64,000 nt of DNA from Oryzisolibacter propanilivorax. Lineage in GTDB: Bacteria > Pseudomonadota > Gammaproteobacteria > Burkholderiales > Burkholderiaceae_C. Where the stretch lies: assembly GCF_900103645.1 (NCBI RefSeq), contig NZ_FNHP01000001.1, forward strand, positions 496,001 to 560,000, written 5' to 3'. The translations under genes were made by a program, and so were the position numbers. Below, piece by piece: positions 27,303 to 35,989 of this stretch (position 1 is its first letter; the number at the start of each line of letters is the position of its first letter). Below the pieces are notes generated by a model that was not told the DNA's origin, searched no databases, and saw only the letters and a list, made by a program, of their open reading frames with translations.

Positions 27303-29693
27303 ATGAAGCCATCCCCCATCGCCCCGGACCAGGCCAGCGCCGAGTCCGCCGCCCGCAACACCGACAGCGGGCCAGCACATGTGCCGCCCGGCGCCAAGAC
27401 GCCTGCCGCCGCGCGCGCCGGTGAAACCCAGCAGCTGGCGGCGGCCATGCCGCACAACCCGACCAAATCGGCGGAATACGGCGAGGCCAACGGCCTGGCG
27501 CCCAGCGCCGGCGCCAGTGCGGAGGCGGCCTCGCGCCGGCCGCTGGCCAGCTGCCTGTCGGAGGAGAATCAGAACGCCAAGACCGGTGGCGTGGCGCCCG
27601 AGGGGCGCAACAACACCATCGATAGCCTGGAGCGCGTGCGCGTGGACTCCGCCGGCCAGGTGTTGACCACGAACCAGGGCGTGGCCATCTCGGACAACCA
27701 GAACACGCTGACGGCGGGGGTGCGCGGTCCGGCGCTGCTGGAAGATTTCGTGCTGCGCGAGAAGATCACCCACTTCGACCACGAGCGCATCCCCGAACGG
27801 GTGGTGCACGCACGCGGCTCGGGCGCGCATGGGTACTTCGAGTGCACGGAGGCGATCACCGACATCACCCGCGCCGCGCCCTTTCAGAAGGCCGGCAAGC
27901 AGACGCCGGTGTTCGTGCGCTTTTCCACGGTGGCCGGCGAGCGTGGCTCCAAGGACACGGCGCGCGACGTGCGCGGTTTTGCCGTGAAGTTTTATACCGA
28001 CGAGGGCAATTGGGACCTGGTGGGCAACAACATGCCGGTGTTCTTCATCCAGGATGCGATGAAGTTCCCCGACCTGGTGCACGCCGTCAAGCCCGAGCCG
28101 CACCACCAGATGCCGCAGGCGGCCAGCGCGCACGACACCTTCTGGGATTTCGTCTCGCTGATGCCCGAGTCCACGCACATGCTGATGTGGCAGATGTCGG
28201 ACCGTGCCATCCCGCGCAGCTACGCCACCATGCAGGGCTTCGGCGTGCACACCTACCGCTTCGTGAACGACCAGGGGCAGGCCATGCTGGTCAAGTTCCA
28301 CTGGCTGCCGGTGGCCGGCACGCATTCGCTGGTATGGGACGAGGCGGTGAAAATTTCCGGCGCCGACCCGGACTTCAACCGCCGCGACCTCTGGGAGCGC
28401 ATCGAGGGCGGCGCCTACCCGCAGTGGGACCTTGCGGTGCAGCTGTTCACCGAGGAGCAGGCGGAAAGTTTCAGCTTCGATGTGCTGGACTCGACCAAGA
28501 TCGTCCCGGAGGAGCTGGTGCCGCTGCGCGTCATCGGCCGCATGACGCTGAACCGCAACCCTGACAACTTCTTCGCCGAGACCGAGCAGGCGGCCTTCTG
28601 CGTGGCCAACATCATCCCCGGCATCGACTTCACCAACGACCCGCTGCTGGCCGGGCGCATCCACTCGTATTTCGACACCCAGCTGCTGCGCCTGGGCGGG
28701 CCGAACTTCCACGAGATCCCGATCAACGCGCCCATCGTGCAGGTGCACAACAACCAGCGCGACGGCTTCCACCGCCAGGCGATCCACCGCGGGCGCGTGG
28801 CGTACGAACCTAACTCGCTGGCAGGCGGCTGCCCGTTCCAGGCCGGCATGCAGGGCTTCGTCTCGGTGGCCGCGCGCAACGAGTCGCGCGAGGGGGTGGC
28901 CAAGATGCGCGCCAAGCCCGAGAAATTCGCCGAGCACTACGCCCAGGCGCGCCTCTTCCTGGACAGCCAGACGCCGGCCGAGCAGGATCACATGGCGGCG
29001 GCGTTCCGCTTCGAGCTGAGCAAGGTCACGGTGCCGGCGGTGCGCGAGCGCATGGTGGCGTCGCTGCGCAACGTCTCCGACGAGTTCGCGGCCAAGGTGG
29101 CACAGGGCCTGGGCATCGACCCGCTGCCCGAGCCGCTGCCCCTGGCCATTGCCCGGCCGCCCGCGCCCGAGGTCACGCAGTCGAAATATCTGTCGCTGAT
29201 GGCGCGTCCCGGAGACGGTTCCATCGCCGGGCGCAAGGTAGCCATCCTGGTGGCCAATGGCGTGGACGGCGACTTTGCCCGTCAGCTGCAGCAGGAGCTG
29301 CTGGCGCGTGGCGCCGTCGGGCGCTTCGTGGGCACGCGCATCGGCCCGGTGAAGGCGGCCGATGGCAGCAGCCTCGATGCCGATGCCTCGCTCGAGAATT
29401 CGCCCGGCTTCCTGTTCGACGGGGTAGTGCTGCCGGACGGCTGCGATGCGCTGCAGCACGACGGGCACCTGTGGGAGACCTTGCGCGACACCTGGCGCCA
29501 CTGCAAGCCCATCGCTGCCGTGGGCAGCGCACGCGATCTGCTGGGCCGCCTGCTGCCCGAAGCCGGTGAGCGCGAGGACGACCAGGCGCTGGTGCTGGCC
29601 GAGAAGGGACAGGGCGATGCCGTGCAGGCCTTCATGGCCGCCCTGGGTGCGCCGCGCGACTTCACGCGCGAGAGCGATCCGCCCAAGGTCTGA
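27303..29693 (+). CDS. katE: Catalase HPII, large-subunit type
   Basis: A 796-residue monofunctional haem catalase that dismutates hydrogen peroxide. Active-site His169 is in RVVHARGSGAHGYFE, the distal Asn region is NNMPVFFIQDAMKFPD, and the haem-ligand Tyr is in RIHSYFDTQLLRLGGPNF. The C-terminal ~150 residues (KVAILVANGVDGDFARQ onward) form the flavodoxin/DJ-1-like domain found only in large-subunit catalases. The first ~75 residues are a polar extension, also usual for HPII. ACAGGAGAG precedes the ATG. A small membrane protein gene and a strong terminator follow. Confidence 0.95.
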   Translation: MKPSPIAPDQASAESAARNTDSGPAHVPPGAKTPAAARAGETQQLAAAMPHNPTKSAEYGEANGLAPSAGASAEAASRRPLASCLSEENQNAKTGGVAPEGRNNTIDSLERVRVDSAGQVLTTNQGVAISDNQNTLTAGVRGPALLEDFVLREKITHFDHERIPERVVHARGSGAHGYFECTEAITDITRAAPFQKAGKQTPVFVRFSTVAGERGSKDTARDVRGFAVKFYTDEGNWDLVGNNMPVFFIQDAMKFPDLVHAVKPEPHHQMPQAASAHDTFWDFVSLMPESTHMLMWQMSDRAIPRSYATMQGFGVHTYRFVNDQGQAMLVKFHWLPVAGTHSLVWDEAVKISGADPDFNRRDLWERIEGGAYPQWDLAVQLFTEEQAESFSFDVLDSTKIVPEELVPLRVIGRMTLNRNPDNFFAETEQAAFCVANIIPGIDFTNDPLLAGRIHSYFDTQLLRLGGPNFHEIPINAPIVQVHNNQRDGFHRQAIHRGRVAYEPNSLAGGCPFQAGMQGFVSVAARNESREGVAKMRAKPEKFAEHYAQARLFLDSQTPAEQDHMAAAFRFELSKVTVPAVRERMVASLRNVSDEFAAKVAQGLGIDPLPEPLPLAIARPPAPEVTQSKYLSLMARPGDGSIAGRKVAILVANGVDGDFARQLQQELLARGAVGRFVGTRIGPVKAADGSSLDADASLENSPGFLFDGVVLPDGCDALQHDGHLWETLRDTWRHCKPIAAVGSARDLLGRLLPEAGEREDDQALVLAEKGQGDAVQAFMAALGAPRDFTRESDPPKV

Positions 29694-29779
29694 CAGGCGT
29701 TCGGGCGCCCGCCCCACGGGCACCCGGATGCGCCATCCCTACCCTGACGCCATCAACTTTCTTGCTTGACCATCCCACC

Positions 29780-29914
29780 ATGAACCAACCTTCCAAACCC
29801 CCCGGCGCCGTGCCCACCTCGTCCGGGCGGAACCGTTTCGCCACGCACCGCACGCTGATCGTGGCCGCCGTCGTCATCGGCTTTCTGCTGGTGGCAATCT
29901 GGATGCCCTGGTAA
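29780..29914 (+). CDS. Small single-helix membrane protein downstream of katE
   Basis: A 44-residue ORF starting with ATG at 29780: a polar Pro/Ser-rich N-terminus followed by one membrane helix (LIVAAVVIGFLLVAIWMPW). It lies 86 bases after katE and just before a clear terminator hairpin, so it is probably the last gene of the katE transcript. No close family is recognised. The translation start has no strong Shine-Dalgarno sequence. Confidence 0.55.
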   Translation: MNQPSKPPGAVPTSSGRNRFATHRTLIVAAVVIGFLLVAIWMPW

Positions 29915-29938
29915 CGCCTGCGCCGCACGATGTCCATA

Positions 29939-29972
29939 ACGACAAAGCCGGCGTCAGCGCCGGCTTTGTCGT
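29939..29972 (+). terminator. Intrinsic terminator after katE unit
   Basis: Perfect 15-bp stem: ACGACAAAGCCGGCG (29939-29953) and CGCCGGCTTTGTCGT (29958-29972) with loop TCAG. The T content after the stem is modest, so it may work in both directions, also for the convergent small gene ending at 30013. Confidence 0.75.
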
Positions 29973-30012
29973 GCTTGCGGAGAGCAGGCGCCACTGCGGG
30001 CGCGGCGCCGTT

Positions 30013-30303
30013 TCATCCTGCCATCTCCTGCACCAGGGATGCCTTGGGCTGGGCGTCCTCGCGCTTTTTCAGCGCCATGACGCGCGGGCCCTGCGCCGGT
30101 GCTTCGGCCAGGGGGCGGCTGTCCTGCGGTTCGGGCGACATTTCCAGGCGCAGCCGGGCCACGCGCTCGCGGTACATGCGCGCCAGGGCGGCATGGTGCT
30201 CGGCGGCGCTCTCATGTTCCAGCGCGGCCATGCGCGCCTCGTCCATGCAGCGCTGGGCACGGCGCAGGTAGATGGTGGCGGGGTCGAGGAATCGCTTGAA
30301 CAT
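30013..30303 (-). CDS. Hypothetical small helical protein
   Basis: A 96-residue, charged, mostly helical protein starting MFKRFLDPATIYLRRAQRCMDEARMAALEHESAAEHHAALARMYRER in short segments rich in Ala, Arg, Glu and His, with a Pro/Gln-rich C-terminal tail. ATG at 30303 has AGGAG six to ten bases upstream, a strong ribosome site, which argues for a real gene. No family is recognised. It stands alone between the katE unit and the AEC transporter. Confidence 0.6.
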   Translation of the reverse strand: MFKRFLDPATIYLRRAQRCMDEARMAALEHESAAEHHAALARMYRERVARLRLEMSPEPQDSRPLAEAPAQGPRVMALKKREDAQPKASLVQEMAG

Positions 30304-30467
30304 GGTGGCTCTCCTGGCTGGGTGGGATGGTGTGACCTTACGAGCCCACCCGTGGGCCGCGACGTAAGACGAAGGCGCTTGCAGGAGACGGATGGCGGAC
30401 AGCCGCAGCGCGAAGCGGACAGGGCATGCCGGCCTGGCGTTGCGGCCAGGCCGCACCGGCGTTCTCC

Positions 30468-30534
30468 TGATTTCATATGTTTTGGCCCACAGGCCCATAT
30501 CGGACAAGGGCCGTCAGCTATGTTTGTGGTAGCA
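30468..30534 (-). repeat. ~55-bp palindromic repeat, copy 7
   Basis: Reads TTTTGGCCCACAGGCCCAT, a loop, then AAGGGCCGTCAGCTATG and GTGGTAGC. It lies 70-130 bases before the AEC transporter gene, in a 299-base gap that otherwise holds only upstream sequence of the two divergent genes. Confidence 0.65.
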
Positions 30535-30602
30535 GCAAGGAATGCTGCGCGGCCCTACACTCGCGCGCTTTCCATTGCCCTGCAGGCCCCTCCTCACGCA
30601 CC

Positions 30603-31556
30603 GTGTCCAGCTCCGTCCTTGCCCCCCTGGTGCCCGTGGTGCTGTGCATTGCCGTGGGTTTCGCCATAGCCCGCATTGGCTGGGTGCGCGCCGGCGCCAT
30701 TCCCGACCTGGCCAATATCGTGTTCCTGGTGCTGACGCCGGCGCTGTTGTTCCGCACCATGGGCCAGGTGCGCGTGCAGGAGCTGGATTTCGCGCCGGTG
30801 GCGCTGTACTTTTCCGCGGTGGCGCTGCTGTTCGGCGGCACGCTGGCGCTGCAGGGCTGGACCAGCGCGGCTGCGGCACGGGCGCTGGCGCACACCTTCA
30901 GCAACACGGTCATGATCGGCGTGCCGTTCATCGGGCTGGTGTATGGCGAATCCGGCCTGGTCACGCTGTTCACCCTGGTGTCGCTGCACTCGCTGATCCT
31001 GCTGACGGCGGCGACGCTGGTATTCGAGCTGCTGCTGGCGCCGCCGGGCGCCGCAGCCGGGGATGGCGCGCCACATGCGCGCTGGCGCACGCTGGGCCGG
31101 GCGGTCAAAAGCAGCATCATCCACCCGGTGCCGCTGCCCATCCTGGCGGGCCTGGCCTGGGGCCAGACCGGCTGGCCGGTGCCGGGGGTGCTGGAGCGGG
31201 TGCTGGCGCTGCTGGGCAGCGCTGTCGGGCCGACCGCGCTGCTGCTGGTCGGCATCACCCTGGCCTATACCCGCATCGGTGAGCACTGGCGCGGCGCGCT
31301 GCGCATCGCGCTGGTGAAGAACCTGGCCATGCCGTTGCTGGTGGGCGCGGTTGCCTGGGCGCTCGGCCTGTCCGGGCAGGCGGTGGCCGTCATGTGCACC
31401 ACGGCGGCCATGCCGGTGGGCGCCAACGTGCTGCTGTTCACCCAGCGCTACGGCACGATGCAGGACGAGGTGTCGTCGGCGATCGCGATTTCCACTGCCC
31501 TGGCGCTGCTGACGCTGCCGCTGGCACTGCTGGGCGCGCAGTGGCTGACGCGCTAG
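30603..31556 (+). CDS. AEC-family (auxin efflux carrier-like) transporter
   Basis: A 317-residue inner-membrane protein with about ten helices in two inverted halves. The family patterns are seen in AIPDLANIVFLVLTPALLFRTM, FSNTVMIGVPFIGLVYGE, PTALLLVGITLAYTRIG and TTAAMPVGANVLLFTQRYG. Bacterial members (MdcF, MleP-like) move dicarboxylates or related metabolites; the substrate is unknown here. GTG at 30603 is taken as start because it opens directly before the first helix; the ribosome site is weak, so the start is uncertain. Confidence 0.87.
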   Translation: MSSSVLAPLVPVVLCIAVGFAIARIGWVRAGAIPDLANIVFLVLTPALLFRTMGQVRVQELDFAPVALYFSAVALLFGGTLALQGWTSAAAARALAHTFSNTVMIGVPFIGLVYGESGLVTLFTLVSLHSLILLTAATLVFELLLAPPGAAAGDGAPHARWRTLGRAVKSSIIHPVPLPILAGLAWGQTGWPVPGVLERVLALLGSAVGPTALLLVGITLAYTRIGEHWRGALRIALVKNLAMPLLVGAVAWALGLSGQAVAVMCTTAAMPVGANVLLFTQRYGTMQDEVSSAIAISTALALLTLPLALLGAQWLTR

Positions 31557-31563
31557 CGCCGGT

Positions 31564-32229
31564 TCAGGGCGCCAGCCGCTCGCGCAGCCACTCGCCGCCG
31601 TCCACGCGGTAGCGCAGCCGGTCGTGCAGGCGGCTCTTGCGGCCCTGCCAGAATTCCCAGCAGTCGGGCTGCAGCCGAAAGCCGCCCCAGTGTGGCGGGC
31701 GCGGCGGCTGCAGCAAGAACTGGGTCCCGTACTTCGCGGCGTTGGCCACCAGCACGCCGCGCCCGGAGATGACCTGGCTTTGCGGGCTGGCCCAGGCGCC
31801 GATGCGCGAGTCCAGCGGCCGGCTGTGAAAATAGGCGTCGCTCTCGGCGGCGTCGATCCGCTCGACCCGTCCCTCGATGCGCACCACGCGCTCCAGCTCG
31901 ACCCAGTGGAACTGCAGCGCCGCCCAGGGGTTGCCGGCCAGCTCACGGCCCTTGCGGCTGTCGTAGTTGGTGAACCAAGTGATGCCGCGTGCGTCGTAGC
32001 CCTTGATCAGCACAACCCGGGTACTGGGCCGCAGGTCGCCGCCGACGGTGGCCAGCGTCATCGCATTCGGCTCCGGAACCTGGGCGGCGATCGCCTCCTG
32101 CAGCCATTGCTCGAACTGGCGCAACGGGTCGGCGTGCGAGGCGTCCTCGCCAAGCTCGGCGCGTTCGTAGCTCTTGCGCAGGTCGGCGATGGCGCGGGAC
32201 AGGGGCGGGGTGGGGGCGCTGGTGCTCAT
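31564..32229 (-). CDS. pdxH: Pyridoxamine 5'-phosphate oxidase
   Basis: A 221-residue FMN enzyme that oxidises pyridoxine/pyridoxamine 5'-phosphate to pyridoxal phosphate. Signatures: [24 protein letters not shown] (FMN and substrate binding), [48 protein letters not shown] and the C-terminal [20 protein letters not shown] with the RLHDR motif. Length matches E. coli PdxH (218). The gene converges on the AEC transporter with an eight-base gap. Confidence 0.95.
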   Translation of the reverse strand: MSTSAPTPPLSRAIADLRKSYERAELGEDASHADPLRQFEQWLQEAIAAQVPEPNAMTLATVGGDLRPSTRVVLIKGYDARGITWFTNYDSRKGRELAGNPWAALQFHWVELERVVRIEGRVERIDAAESDAYFHSRPLDSRIGAWASPQSQVISGRGVLVANAAKYGTQFLLQPPRPPHWGGFRLQPDCWEFWQGRKSRLHDRLRYRVDGGEWLRERLAP

Positions 32230-32265
32230 GCCGGCGATTGTGCCCCCGCGTGGTGCTGTGTCGGG

Positions 32266-32814
32266 TCAGTCGGCGGTGATGACGGCGCAGGCCAGGCGCG
32301 CACCGGAGTTGCCGGTAGGCTGGGTACGGTAGTCATCCGGATCGGCATGCACGATCAGGCCGCGACCGACGATGTCGATGCCGCCCACGCGGATGCTGGT
32401 CGAGGTGAAGTCGATCGTCGCCACGCCGGCGGCGTTGGCGCGCAGGCTGGGCAGGTCGCCGGTGTGATGCGCGCCATGGCCGTGCTCTCCATGCGCCTGG
32501 CCCGTGGGGTTGAAGTGGCCCCCGGCGCTGTTGCCATCGCCGCTGGAGCAGTCGCCCTTTTCATGCACGTGGAAGCCGTGCTCGGAGTTGGGCTTCAGGC
32601 CGCGCACCTCGCCGCCGACCTTGACCACATCGCCCATCTGCATGAATCGCACCAGGCCCGAGACGCTGTTGCCGCGCGTGGGCTCCAGCCGCGCCGTGGC
32701 CGATGCCGAAGGCGTGCCGGGCGACGGGTTGTGCAGCAGGCCGCCGCTGCCGCAGCCGACGAGCGCGGCCGCGGCACCGGCCAGCAGGAGAGGGCGCAGA
32801 AAGGTCTTGGTCAT
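32266..32814 (-). CDS. sodC: Periplasmic Cu/Zn superoxide dismutase, lipoprotein form
   Basis: A 182-residue superoxide dismutase. The N-terminus is a lipoprotein signal with lipobox ALVGC (Cys21), so it should be membrane-anchored in the envelope. Metal-site motifs: HGFHVHEKGDC (Cu ligands and first disulfide Cys), GGHFNPTG and HHTGDLPSL (Zn loop), IVHADPDDY and GARLACAVI (second disulfide Cys). It protects against superoxide from outside the cytoplasm. A His/Gly-rich stretch GEHGHGAHH in the Zn loop could capture extra metal. The next gene downstream on this strand is pdxH. Confidence 0.95.
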   Translation of the reverse strand: MTKTFLRPLLLAGAAAALVGCGSGGLLHNPSPGTPSASATARLEPTRGNSVSGLVRFMQMGDVVKVGGEVRGLKPNSEHGFHVHEKGDCSSGDGNSAGGHFNPTGQAHGEHGHGAHHTGDLPSLRANAAGVATIDFTSTSIRVGGIDIVGRGLIVHADPDDYRTQPTGNSGARLACAVITAD

Positions 32815-32947
32815 GGTGTGTGCTCCAGGCGAGGAATGGCGGGAAGGAGAGGAAAAAAACCAGCGCCGCCGGCGTGCGCCGGCAGCAGCCGGACTGTCGC
32901 ACGGCGGCGGGCCGGCGCCTGTCAGCCGCGCGCGCAACCGGCGGCCT

Positions 32948-33541
32948 TCACGGCCCGCTTCGGGTCAGCGCGATCAGCCGTGACAGCGCGCGGTCGTGGA
33001 TGCCCAGGCGCTGCAGCTCGGCGTGCGTGGCCTCGGCATAGTCGCGCGTGCTGCCGTAGATCCCGCTGGCCTGCTCGAAGATGCGCCGCACCTCGTCGTC
33101 GGGCAGCACGCCCGTGTGGTTCGGGCTGTTGCGCGGCAGGGTGAAGGCCAGCGCGCGCACCGTGCCCTGCGGCGTGCGGCAGGGCAGCCAGCGCGGGTCG
33201 TACACGCCCAGCGCCATCTCGCGCTGCCACAGCGGCGGCAGCATCTGCGGCACCTGCGCGCGCGGCACCCGGTAGGCCATGCCGCGGCAGCTGCCGCCGG
33301 GCAGCAGGGCGAATACCAGGCCCGGGCATTCGGGCGTACCGCGGTTGCGCCGGCTCCACATCTTCAGCGCCCGGTGCCAGCCGTGCACGCTGGCCGGGCG
33401 GCACTCGGCGTAGTCGAAGTCCGGCCGCCAGATCAGCGAGCCGTAGCCGAAAAGCCACAGATCCTCGTGGCCGCCCCACTGCGCCAGGGTGGCCTGCAGC
33501 ATGGCGGCGGGATCACGGGGGAGCGGTGCGGAAACGGGCAT
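32948..33541 (-). CDS. chaC: ChaC-type gamma-glutamylcyclotransferase
   Basis: A 197-residue glutathione-specific gamma-glutamylcyclotransferase, which splits glutathione into 5-oxoproline and Cys-Gly. The substrate-binding motif WLFGYGSLIWRPDFDY, the following RPASVHGWHRALKMWSRRNRGTPE and the YGSTRDYAEATHAELQRLGI C-terminal motif match the ChaC family. The start ATG at 33541 is divergent from the OmpA-like gene, and the intergenic 80 bases hold a TACAAT box for the latter. Confidence 0.92.
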   Translation of the reverse strand: MPVSAPLPRDPAAMLQATLAQWGGHEDLWLFGYGSLIWRPDFDYAECRPASVHGWHRALKMWSRRNRGTPECPGLVFALLPGGSCRGMAYRVPRAQVPQMLPPLWQREMALGVYDPRWLPCRTPQGTVRALAFTLPRNSPNHTGVLPDDEVRRIFEQASGIYGSTRDYAEATHAELQRLGIHDRALSRLIALTRSGP

Positions 33542-33551
33542 GGGCGGCTTC

Positions 33552-33557
33552 TACAAT
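33552..33557 (+). promoter_or_regulatory. Putative -10 box for OmpA-like gene
   Basis: TACAAT hexamer 66 bases before the OmpA-like ATG (33623). No clear -35 hexamer is seen at 16-18 bases upstream. Confidence 0.35.
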
Positions 33558-33622
33558 CTGCGGGTTTGTCCTGAACAACCGATTTTCTCCTTCCCTTCCA
33601 TTCCATCTCCGGAGCTTCCAGC

Positions 33623-34168
33623 ATGTCCTTCAACTCCTCCGACGACGACAGCCAGCAGCGCTTCGCCCTCGGCTTCCTGTTCGCCCTGATCGCCCTCGTG
33701 GTTTCCCTGGTGGTCGGGGTGGTGGTGTACCAACGCGGCATCCGCCACGCGCCGTCGATGGCGAACGGCGCCGTGGTGGCGCTGCCCGCCGGCATGGTGG
33801 CCGCCGCGGTGCCGGGCGCGCTGGTGGTGACCGACGGCGCGTCGGTGGTGGTGGTCGATGGCGTGGTGCGCTTTTACTTCGCCACCGGCCAGGCGGAGCT
33901 GGCCGCGGGCGCCAACGAGGCCCTGGCCGAGGTGGTGCGCGGAGTGAATGAAGCCGGCCGCACCGCCCAGGTCTCGGGCTACCACGACGCCACGGGTGAC
34001 GCGGCGGCCAACGAGGCCCTGGCCAAGCAGCGCGCGCTGGCGGTGCGCGATGCGCTGCTGGCGCTGGGCGTGCCCGAGGCGCGCATCGACCTGAAGAAGC
34101 CCGAAGTGACCCAGGCCGACGGCAGCAACGCCGAGGCGCGCCGCGTGGAAGTCATCCTGCTGCCCTGA
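33623..34168 (+). CDS. OmpA-family domain protein, inner-membrane anchored
   Basis: A 181-residue protein with one N-terminal membrane helix (about residues 14-38, ALGFLFALIALVVSLVVGVV) and a periplasmic OmpA-like domain (about 80-181: FYFATGQAELAAGANEAL, GYHDATGDAAANEALAKQRALAVRDALLALGV). OmpA domains bind peptidoglycan. The usual TD or G-x-D residues of the loop are partly altered (GYHDATG), so binding may be weak. ATG follows CCGGAGC. It is followed by a strong terminator. Confidence 0.85.
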   Translation: MSFNSSDDDSQQRFALGFLFALIALVVSLVVGVVVYQRGIRHAPSMANGAVVALPAGMVAAAVPGALVVTDGASVVVVDGVVRFYFATGQAELAAGANEALAEVVRGVNEAGRTAQVSGYHDATGDAAANEALAKQRALAVRDALLALGVPEARIDLKKPEVTQADGSNAEARRVEVILLP

Positions 34169-34194
34169 GCACGCAGTGGCGCACAGCCATCCTG

Positions 34195-34219
34195 AGCCCG
34201 GCGTTGCCGGGCTTTTTTG
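34195..34219 (+). terminator. Intrinsic terminator after OmpA-like gene
   Basis: Stem AGCCCGGC (34195-34202) and GCCGGGCT (34206-34213), loop GTT, followed by a run of T. It probably also separates the convergent LacI-family gene ending at 34226. Confidence 0.85.
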
Positions 34220-34225
34220 TGCCCG

Positions 34226-35281
34226 TCAGGTGCTGCCGCGCACCACCAACTCGTAGTCCAGCTCGATACAGCGTGGCGCGGCCTCGCCGCGCATCAGCTC
34301 CAGCAGCATGGTGGCGCCGGCGCGGCCGACCTCGCTGCGCGGCGTGCGGATGGTGGTCAACGGCGGCACCATCTGGTCGCTGCCGGCCAGGTCGTTGAAG
34401 CCGGCGATGGCGATGCGCCCCGGCACCGCCACGCCCAGCCGCGCGGCGGCGAGCAGCCCGCCCTGGGCGATGTCGTCGTTGCAGAAGAAGATGGCGTCGA
34501 TGTCCGGCAGGCGCTGCAGCATGTCCTCGAACAGCCGCGCGCCCAGCGCCATGGACGAGCGCTCGGCGCTCAACACCTCCAGGCGCGGGTCGTACAGGCC
34601 GGCGGCGCGCAGGCAGCGGCGATAGCCCTCGGCGCGCTGCAGCACGCGCGGATCGAGCTGCGCCGCGCAGAAGGCGATGCGCCGGCGCCCCCGCTCGACC
34701 AAGTGGCGCGTGATGGCCTCGCCCGCGCCGACCTGCGAAAAGCCCACGCAGGCCGTGCCCGGTGCGGTGCTGGTTTCCATCAGGTGCACGCAAGGCACGC
34801 CACTGCCGGCCAGCAACTGGCGCGCATCCTCGCTGCGGTCGAAGCCGGTGACCAGCAGGCCGGCGGGGCGGTGCGGCAGGTAGGTGCGCAGCAGCAGCTC
34901 CTCCTCGGCGCTGTCGTAGTGGGTCACGCCGATCAGCGGCTGGAAGCCCTGCGGGAACAGCGTGCGGTGCACCGCCTCCAGCAGATCGACGAACAGCGCG
35001 TTGGACAAGAGCGGCACCAGCACCAGCACCTGCGTGCTGCGCTGGGACGCCAGCGCGCGCGCCGCCGGATCGGGCACGTAACCCAGCTGGCGCGCGGCCT
35101 GGTGCACGCGCTCGGCCAGCTGCGGGTCCACGCTGCGCTCGCCGCGCAGCGCGCGCGAGACGGTGATCGGGCTGACGCCGGCGGCAGCGGCGACATCGGC
35201 CAGGGTGGTGCGGCCGCTGGAGCGGCGGGAGCGTCGAGGGTTGATCAAGGTCAGGGTTAGCCCGCAGAAGAAGATCCCCAT
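34226..35281 (-). CDS. gntR: LacI-family gluconate regulator (GntR type)
   Basis: A LacI-family repressor of about 350 residues. The helix-turn-helix is TTLADVAAAAGVSPITVSRALRGERSV, followed by the hinge (YVPDPAARALASQRS) and a periplasmic-binding-protein-like sensor domain. It is divergent from gntK, the TRAP genes, edd and eda, so a gluconate or 6-phosphogluconate effector is inferred. The start is uncertain: ATG 35281 gives a 30-residue N-terminal tail, TTG 35248 a shorter one closer to homologues, and an ATG at 35308 would overlap the palindrome at 35290-35305. That palindrome just upstream suggests autoregulation. Confidence 0.85.
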   Translation of the reverse strand: MGIFFCGLTLTLINPRRSRRSSGRTTLADVAAAAGVSPITVSRALRGERSVDPQLAERVHQAARQLGYVPDPAARALASQRSTQVLVLVPLLSNALFVDLLEAVHRTLFPQGFQPLIGVTHYDSAEEELLLRTYLPHRPAGLLVTGFDRSEDARQLLAGSGVPCVHLMETSTAPGTACVGFSQVGAGEAITRHLVERGRRRIAFCAAQLDPRVLQRAEGYRRCLRAAGLYDPRLEVLSAERSSMALGARLFEDMLQRLPDIDAIFFCNDDIAQGGLLAAARLGVAVPGRIAIAGFNDLAGSDQMVPPLTTIRTPRSEVGRAGATMLLELMRGEAAPRCIELDYELVVRGST

Positions 35282-35289
35282 TGTTGCGT

Positions 35290-35305
35290 AAGATAGCGCT
35301 ATCTT
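35290..35305. promoter_or_regulatory. Palindromic operator 1 of gluconate regulator
   Basis: Perfect 16-bp palindrome AAGATAGCGCTATCTT with a central CG, the form bound by LacI-family dimers. It is located just upstream of the regulator's likely start. Confidence 0.75.
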
Positions 35306-35437
35306 CATGGGGGTTTACCGCGATCAGGCCCGTCTGCAACGACCGGCATTGGGTAAAACCCTTTTATTTGCGCGTTTTAATCGGCGCATGAACCAGCGGC
35401 GGTGGCCCATCAGGGCGCCGCCTTGTTTTGGATCGGT

Positions 35438-35989
35438 ATGGATAGCGCTATCCCTGACGCCCCGGCGTCTTCCCTGGTGGTCATGGGTGTCTCTGGCTGC
35501 GGCAAGTCCAGCATCGGCGCGGCCTGTGCGCAGCGGCTCGGCTGGACGCTGGAGGAGGGCGACAGCCACCACGCGCCCGAGAGCATCGCCAAGATGCGCG
35601 CCGGCACGCCGCTGACAGACGCCGACCGCGCCGGCTGGCTGGACCGCCTGGGTGCGCTGCTGGGGGCGCCGCAGCGCCAAGGGATGGTGCTGACCTGCTC
35701 GGCCCTGCGCCGTGCCTACCGCGAGCGCCTGCGCGCCGCGCGCCCTGGCCTGGGTTTCGCTTTCCTGGCGCTGGACTATGAGCAAGCGCTGCAGCGCGTG
35801 CAGGCGCGGCCCGGCCACTTCTTCTCGCCGGCGCTGGTGGCCGACCAGTTCGCCACGCTGGAGCCGCCGCTGCACGAGCCGCGTGTGCTGATGCTGGACG
35901 CCACGCGTCCGGTCGATGCGTTGGCCGCCGAAATCGCTGCCTGGGCGCGCGCTGGCATGCCCGCCTCTTTCACGCAGGGTGTTGCATGA
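35438..35989 (+). CDS. gntK: Gluconokinase
   Basis: A 183-residue P-loop kinase that phosphorylates gluconate to 6-phosphogluconate, the substrate of Edd. The Walker A motif is VMGVSGCGKSSIG; EGDSHHAPESIAKMRAGTPLTDADRAGWLDRL is the GntK substrate region, and CSALRRAYRERLR also matches. ATG at 35438 is taken as start. Operator 2 (35440-35453) overlaps the first codons, so bound repressor would also block this site; an internal ATG at 35483 would leave the P-loop without its first strand. The stop overlaps dctQ (ATGA). Confidence 0.9.
   Translation: MDSAIPDAPASSLVVMGVSGCGKSSIGAACAQRLGWTLEEGDSHHAPESIAKMRAGTPLTDADRAGWLDRLGALLGAPQRQGMVLTCSALRRAYRERLRAARPGLGFAFLALDYEQALQRVQARPGHFFSPALVADQFATLEPPLHEPRVLMLDATRPVDALAAEIAAWARAGMPASFTQGVA
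35440..35453. promoter_or_regulatory. Palindromic operator 2, at gntK start
   Basis: GGATAGCGCTATCC, a 14-bp perfect palindrome sharing the core GATAGCGCTATC with operator 1, 135 bases away. Two matching palindromes on the two promoters of the divergent region support repression by the LacI-family protein, possibly by looping. Confidence 0.72.
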
